From: an uncultured Clostridia bacterium
GTDB lineage: Bacteria; Bacillota; Clostridia; TANB77; UBA1234
Direction of reading: 5' to 3'
DNA length: 64,000 bases
NCBI GenBank assembly: GCA_934149405.1
Contig: CAKPEV010000002.1
Location: 124,001-188,000 of the forward strand
Under the pieces are notes generated by a model. That model made no database searches, had not been told where the DNA came from, and saw nothing but the letters and a program-made list of their open reading frames with translations. The first letter of the stretch is position 1, and every line of letters begins with the position of its first letter. Shown here piece after piece: positions 60,973 through 64,000 of this stretch. The position numbers and the translations under genes were made by a program.

Positions 60973-62448
60973 ATGAATAATTACAGCATATATCAAAATA
61001 TTGCGGAAAGAACGGGTGGGGATATATATATTGGTGTTGTTGGACCTGTTAGAACTGGAAAATCTACGTTTATAAAAAGTTTTATGGAACGTGCTGTGCT
61101 TCCAAACATAACTGACGAGTATAAAAGAGCTAGAGCACAAGACGAGTTGCCACAAAGTTCTAACGGAAGAACAATAATGACAACAGAGCCTAAATTCATT
61201 CCAAATGAGGCAGTTGAGGTCAGTTTAGATAACGTTAAATTCAATACAAGAATGATAGATTGCGTCGGATATTTAATCGATGGTGCAATTGGACATATGG
61301 AGGGTGAAACTCCAAGAATGGTAAGCACTCCATGGTTTGAAAATCAGATTCCTTTTTCTGAAGCGGCTGAACTTGGAACTAAGAAAGTAATAGAGGAGCA
61401 TTCAACGATTGGCATACTTATAACTACGGACGGCAGTGTTACAGACATTCCAAGACAAGATTATGAGAAGGCAGAGGAGAGAGTTGCAAACGAATTAAAG
61501 GCACAAAATAAGCCATACATAATAATCTTAAATACAAGTAATCCAAGCTCAGAAAACACAAAAACGTTATGTGGCAATTTAGAGGAAAAGTATGATGCAC
61601 CTGTAAAAGCAATCAATTGTGCAAACTTGACGAATGAAGATATAAACGAAATAATGGGAACTATTTTATATGAATTTCCTGTTAATGAGATAGACATCGA
61701 TTTGCCAAAATGGACTGAAACATTACCGAATGATCATCAAATCAATACTAATATTTTAAATATGGTAAGAAACAAGTTTAAGAACATTCAGAATTTGAGA
61801 CAAATTCAAAATATGTTAGATAGCATGGAAAGTGCGGAAGAGATTGAAAATATAGATGTCGATTCAATAAAGCTAGGCGAGGGCATTGCAAAAATAAATA
61901 TAAACATTAAGAAAGATGTATTTTATAAGATTTTAAGTGAAATGTCTGGAATAGAAGTAAAAGAGGAGGGCGAACTATTTGGAATTGTTGCGTCACTTGC
62001 ACAAAGTAAAAAGAGTTACGATAAAATAGAAATGGCATTGAACGATGTAAAACGCAAGGGATACGGAATTGTTACACCTAACATAGAAGATTTATCGCTT
62101 GAAGAACCTGAGATAATTAAGCAAGGCTCAAAATTCGGTGTAAAGCTTAGGGCAAAAGCACCTAGTCTTCATATAATAAAAGCAGAAATTGAAACCGAAG
62201 TTTCGCCAATTGTTGGAAGTGAAAAACAATCAGAGGAATTAATCGATTATCTAATGAAAGAATTTGAGGATGATCCAACAAAGATTTGGCAATCGAATAT
62301 ATTTGGCAAATCGTTGCATGAGTTAGTAAATGAGGGATTGCAAACAAAGTTAATGAAGATGCCAGAAGAGGCACAATGCAAACTTCAAGAAACGCTAGAA
62401 AAGATAATAAATGAGGGCAGTGGAGGACTAATTTGTATAATACTATAA
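60973..62448 (+). CDS. spoIVA: Stage IV sporulation protein A, spore coat ATPase
   Basis: SpoIVA is the ATPase that polymerises on the outer forespore membrane as the base of the spore coat. The 491-aa length and the sequence agree: YQNIAERTGGDIYIGVVGPVRTGKST (P-loop in VGPVRTGKST), the DCVGYLIDGAIGHMEGETPR stretch, and a conserved ending in GGLICIIL. AAAGGAGGG precedes the ATG. It shows the organism can sporulate or descends from a spore former. It is downstream of the surface island with a sigma-E-like promoter. A small membrane protein follows. Confidence 0.96.
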   Translation: MNNYSIYQNIAERTGGDIYIGVVGPVRTGKSTFIKSFMERAVLPNITDEYKRARAQDELPQSSNGRTIMTTEPKFIPNEAVEVSLDNVKFNTRMIDCVGYLIDGAIGHMEGETPRMVSTPWFENQIPFSEAAELGTKKVIEEHSTIGILITTDGSVTDIPRQDYEKAEERVANELKAQNKPYIIILNTSNPSSENTKTLCGNLEEKYDAPVKAINCANLTNEDINEIMGTILYEFPVNEIDIDLPKWTETLPNDHQINTNILNMVRNKFKNIQNLRQIQNMLDSMESAEEIENIDVDSIKLGEGIAKININIKKDVFYKILSEMSGIEVKEEGELFGIVASLAQSKKSYDKIEMALNDVKRKGYGIVTPNIEDLSLEEPEIIKQGSKFGVKLRAKAPSLHIIKAEIETEVSPIVGSEKQSEELIDYLMKEFEDDPTKIWQSNIFGKSLHELVNEGLQTKLMKMPEEAQCKLQETLEKIINEGSGGLICIIL

Positions 62449-62529
62449 AAACGGCCTAAAATGTGGCAAATCGCAAATAAATATGGTATAATATTTACAT
62501 AAAATATATTTATTAGTGCGAGGTACGTT

Positions 62530-62829
62530 ATGTTTGTAGCTTGGTTAGGTTGGTTGTTCCTAAACTTAGTCTTAAATGGCTCAACGAAAGCAATTATCAT
62601 TTCATTGATTGTTGCTGTGGTTGTAGGTGTTATCGTAGGCGACGTGAAAGGGGCAATCGGAGTTCTTCTATTTCCTATAATACTGGGTTTACTTGGCTTC
62701 TTAGCAAAGTGTCTGATTGCAGGTTGGTTCTTGTTTGCTATCTTTGGTTATGCAATGTATATAGCGATGGACTTTACTGCAGTATACATGATTGTGTATG
62801 CGATTAGGCATCGCAAGAAAGCGAAGTAA
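62530..62829 (+). CDS. Small membrane protein, 99 aa, unknown
   Basis: The protein has three or four hydrophobic segments (FVAWLGWLFLNLVLNG, IIISLIVAVVVGVIVG, VLLFPIILGLLGF, a last one to MIVYAI) and a basic tail (RHRKKAK), so it spans the membrane several times. A GCGAGG site precedes the ATG. It lies 81 bases after spoIVA and may belong to the same transcription unit. It has its own strong terminator. There is no family I recognise. Confidence 0.7.
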   Translation: MFVAWLGWLFLNLVLNGSTKAIIISLIVAVVVGVIVGDVKGAIGVLLFPIILGLLGFLAKCLIAGWFLFAIFGYAMYIAMDFTAVYMIVYAIRHRKKAK

Positions 62830-62838
62830 ATCATCAAA

Positions 62839-62884
62839 AAGAAAAATGAAAATCTACAATCAAGGATTTTCATTTTTCTTTTTT
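62839..62884 (+). terminator. Long terminator of the small membrane gene
   Basis: A perfect 16-bp stem (62839-62854/62865-62880, arms AAGAAAAATGAAAATC) with a 10-base loop and T-run. Confidence 0.9.
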
Positions 62885-63046
62885 GTATTAAGTTGCTGAA
62901 ACAAAAGTAGAAAACTAATAATTATTAAAAATCAGGCAAACAACGAAAGTTAGCATGCTTTAATAAAAATGAAGATTTAGAATTTTTTCTTAGTAAAAAT
63001 ATTTAATGGAAGAAGCTTTATCATATTGCAAATGTGTTTATTTCAC

Positions 63047-63086
63047 AAAGGACCAAACACATGTTATTCAATGTGTTCAGTCCTTT
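63047..63086 (-). terminator. Terminator-like hairpin overlapping the integrase stop
   Basis: On the minus strand AAAGGAC pairs with GTCCTTT and ATGTGTT with AACACAT inside. It includes the last codons of the recombinase. T-run is weak. Confidence 0.6.
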
Positions 63087-64000
63087 TCAATTAAGTTATG
63101 TGCTTTATTGTAATTTGCGACTTTTCTTAGTTCGCTTTTGGTGTATTTGTTAAAAATCGTTGTGTATGTATTGATAGTTGTGGAAATGTCGGTGTGTCCT
63201 AAAAGTTTTTGCAACACAGCGATTGGCACACCTGCCTCGATGCAACGTGTTGCATATGTATGTCTAAGCATATGAAAATTATAAATTCCTTTAAATTTTA
63301 GTGTCTTGCAAATTCTTTTAAACTGAGTATTTACATTTGACGAACGGATAATACTACCGTCTTTTTGCGTAAATATCAAATTATTATCATTCTTAGTCAT
63401 TTCGGCAATTGCACTCTTAAAATAAATTGCAACATTCTCTTCAAGTGGAATAACTCTAGTGCTTGCAGGAGTTTTTGTTTTATCTTCAACAATTGGCTTT
63501 GAATTAATATCACGACTAATTGTCTTAGTAATGCTGATAGTTTTTCGCTTGAAATCAATATCTTTTGGCGTTAGTGCAAGTATTTCACCGCAACGCATAC
63601 CAGTATTAATTGCAACAAGAAAAATATACTTGTAGTTCGTTTTTCTTAGTGCATTAATAAACTTTTTGTGCTCATCAAGTGTGAATGCGGAAATTTTTTT
63701 ATTTGCCTTAATAGATTTCGGCTTGATAACATATTTTAGTGGATTTATTTGGAGTTTTCTTCTTGAAATTGCCTCTTCGAAAATAACATTTAGAAGCTGA
63801 TAAATCTTTGCTATGGTAGAATTAGAATACTTTTTTTGAGAATTTAAAAAGTCCTGAAGTTGTGATTTCGTAATGTTTTTTGGCTCAATATTGCCAATAC
63901 CATTTTTAATAAGTCGCAGAACATTGTAGTCCCTTATGTAGGTGTTGTCTGTAATGACATTAGCATCGTGCTTAGTTTTCAAAATGTCGTAACCAATCTC
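63077..64000 (-). CDS. Tyrosine recombinase/integrase (5' partial)
   Basis: The minus-strand frame is open to the window edge (EIGYDILKTKHDAN) and so continues outside. The visible 307 residues contain an N-terminal SAM-like core-binding domain (TKSQLQDFLNSQKKYSN) and a catalytic domain with Arg (TGMRCGEIL), HMLRHTYAT (HxxR), LLGHTDIST and NTYTTIF (Tyr). It is a phage- or ICE-type integrase, such as inserts at tRNA genes; no tRNA or clear att repeat is visible beside it. It marks the right edge as possibly mobile. The frame at 63982 begins with TTG but is not the real start. Confidence 0.92.
   Translation of the reverse strand, partial: EIGYDILKTKHDANVITDNTYIRDYNVLRLIKNGIGNIEPKNITKSQLQDFLNSQKKYSNSTIAKIYQLLNVIFEEAISRRKLQINPLKYVIKPKSIKANKKISAFTLDEHKKFINALRKTNYKYIFLVAINTGMRCGEILALTPKDIDFKRKTISITKTISRDINSKPIVEDKTKTPASTRVIPLEENVAIYFKSAIAEMTKNDNNLIFTQKDGSIIRSSNVNTQFKRICKTLKFKGIYNFHMLRHTYATRCIEAGVPIAVLQKLLGHTDISTTINTYTTIFNKYTKSELRKVANYNKAHNLIEKD

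Overview
The window is AT-rich (roughly 30% GC by eye) and carries genes of a spore-forming, low-GC Firmicute of the Clostridia type. It has spoIVA behind a sigma-E-like promoter, the mreBCD-mrdA-minC order, a short AbrB regulator, a DinR/LexA-type SOS box, TTGACA/TATAAT promoters, AGGAGG ribosome sites and CCA-encoding tRNAs. Very large secreted proteins with DUF285 (BspA-like) repeats fit a gut or other host-associated anaerobe, but species cannot be named.

Layout. (1) 1-5114: shape and division operon mreB (5' cut by the window edge and frameshifted), mreC, mreD, mrdA (PBP2), minC. (2) 5115-5694: a 580-base gap with several nested stems and a 14-base direct repeat, read as a structured RNA of unknown class. 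(3) 5695-12871: a prepilin-like gene, a convergent abrB-like gene, then a partial Tad/Flp-type surface cluster (T2SSF protein, Flp-like pilin, CpaB-like protein, small protein, SLH protein, large secreted protein, two TadE-like proteins). The secretion ATPase, TadB and prepilin peptidase are absent. (4) 12875-18308, mostly minus strand: rlmH (one-base frameshift), yycJ/walJ, murA, small proteins and an SOS-controlled dinD. (5) 18483-29641, mostly plus strand: housekeeping genes acpS, metG, tatD, a YibE/F transporter, a ctp protease, a cold-shock protein, hslO, three tRNAs (Val, Asp, Phe) and a thioredoxin-like protein. A minus-strand AAA/DUF4143 ATPase with three 33-bp-phased repeats ahead of it sits among them. 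(6) 29642-60818: a 31-kb surface-protein island. (7) 60973-62829: spoIVA and a small membrane protein. (8) 63077-64000: a tyrosine recombinase running off the right edge.

The island holds four secreted or anchored giants (1183, about 4844, 678 and about 2394 aa), a small membrane-anchored protein, a coiled-coil repeat protein and an Rpn-type PD-(D/E)XK protein. Three of its transcription units start with the same module: a terminator hairpin, the motif GTACTTCCGTAAA, then exactly 75 bp to a TATAAT box with TAGACA as -35. The module is evidently copied and probably co-regulated. Two units share a gene order: a secreted protein with a C-type-lectin-like (DUF6273-like) domain, followed by a protein with a related N-terminal membrane anchor. 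Inside the 678-aa protein, one such domain has a 123-bp patch of about 54% GC in which 22 of 41 codons end in C. That is the codon signature of a variable region of a diversity-generating retroelement (DGR). No reverse transcriptase lies in the window, so this would be a remote target. The patch, the shared promoter module and the structured RNA are the strongest candidates for something new.
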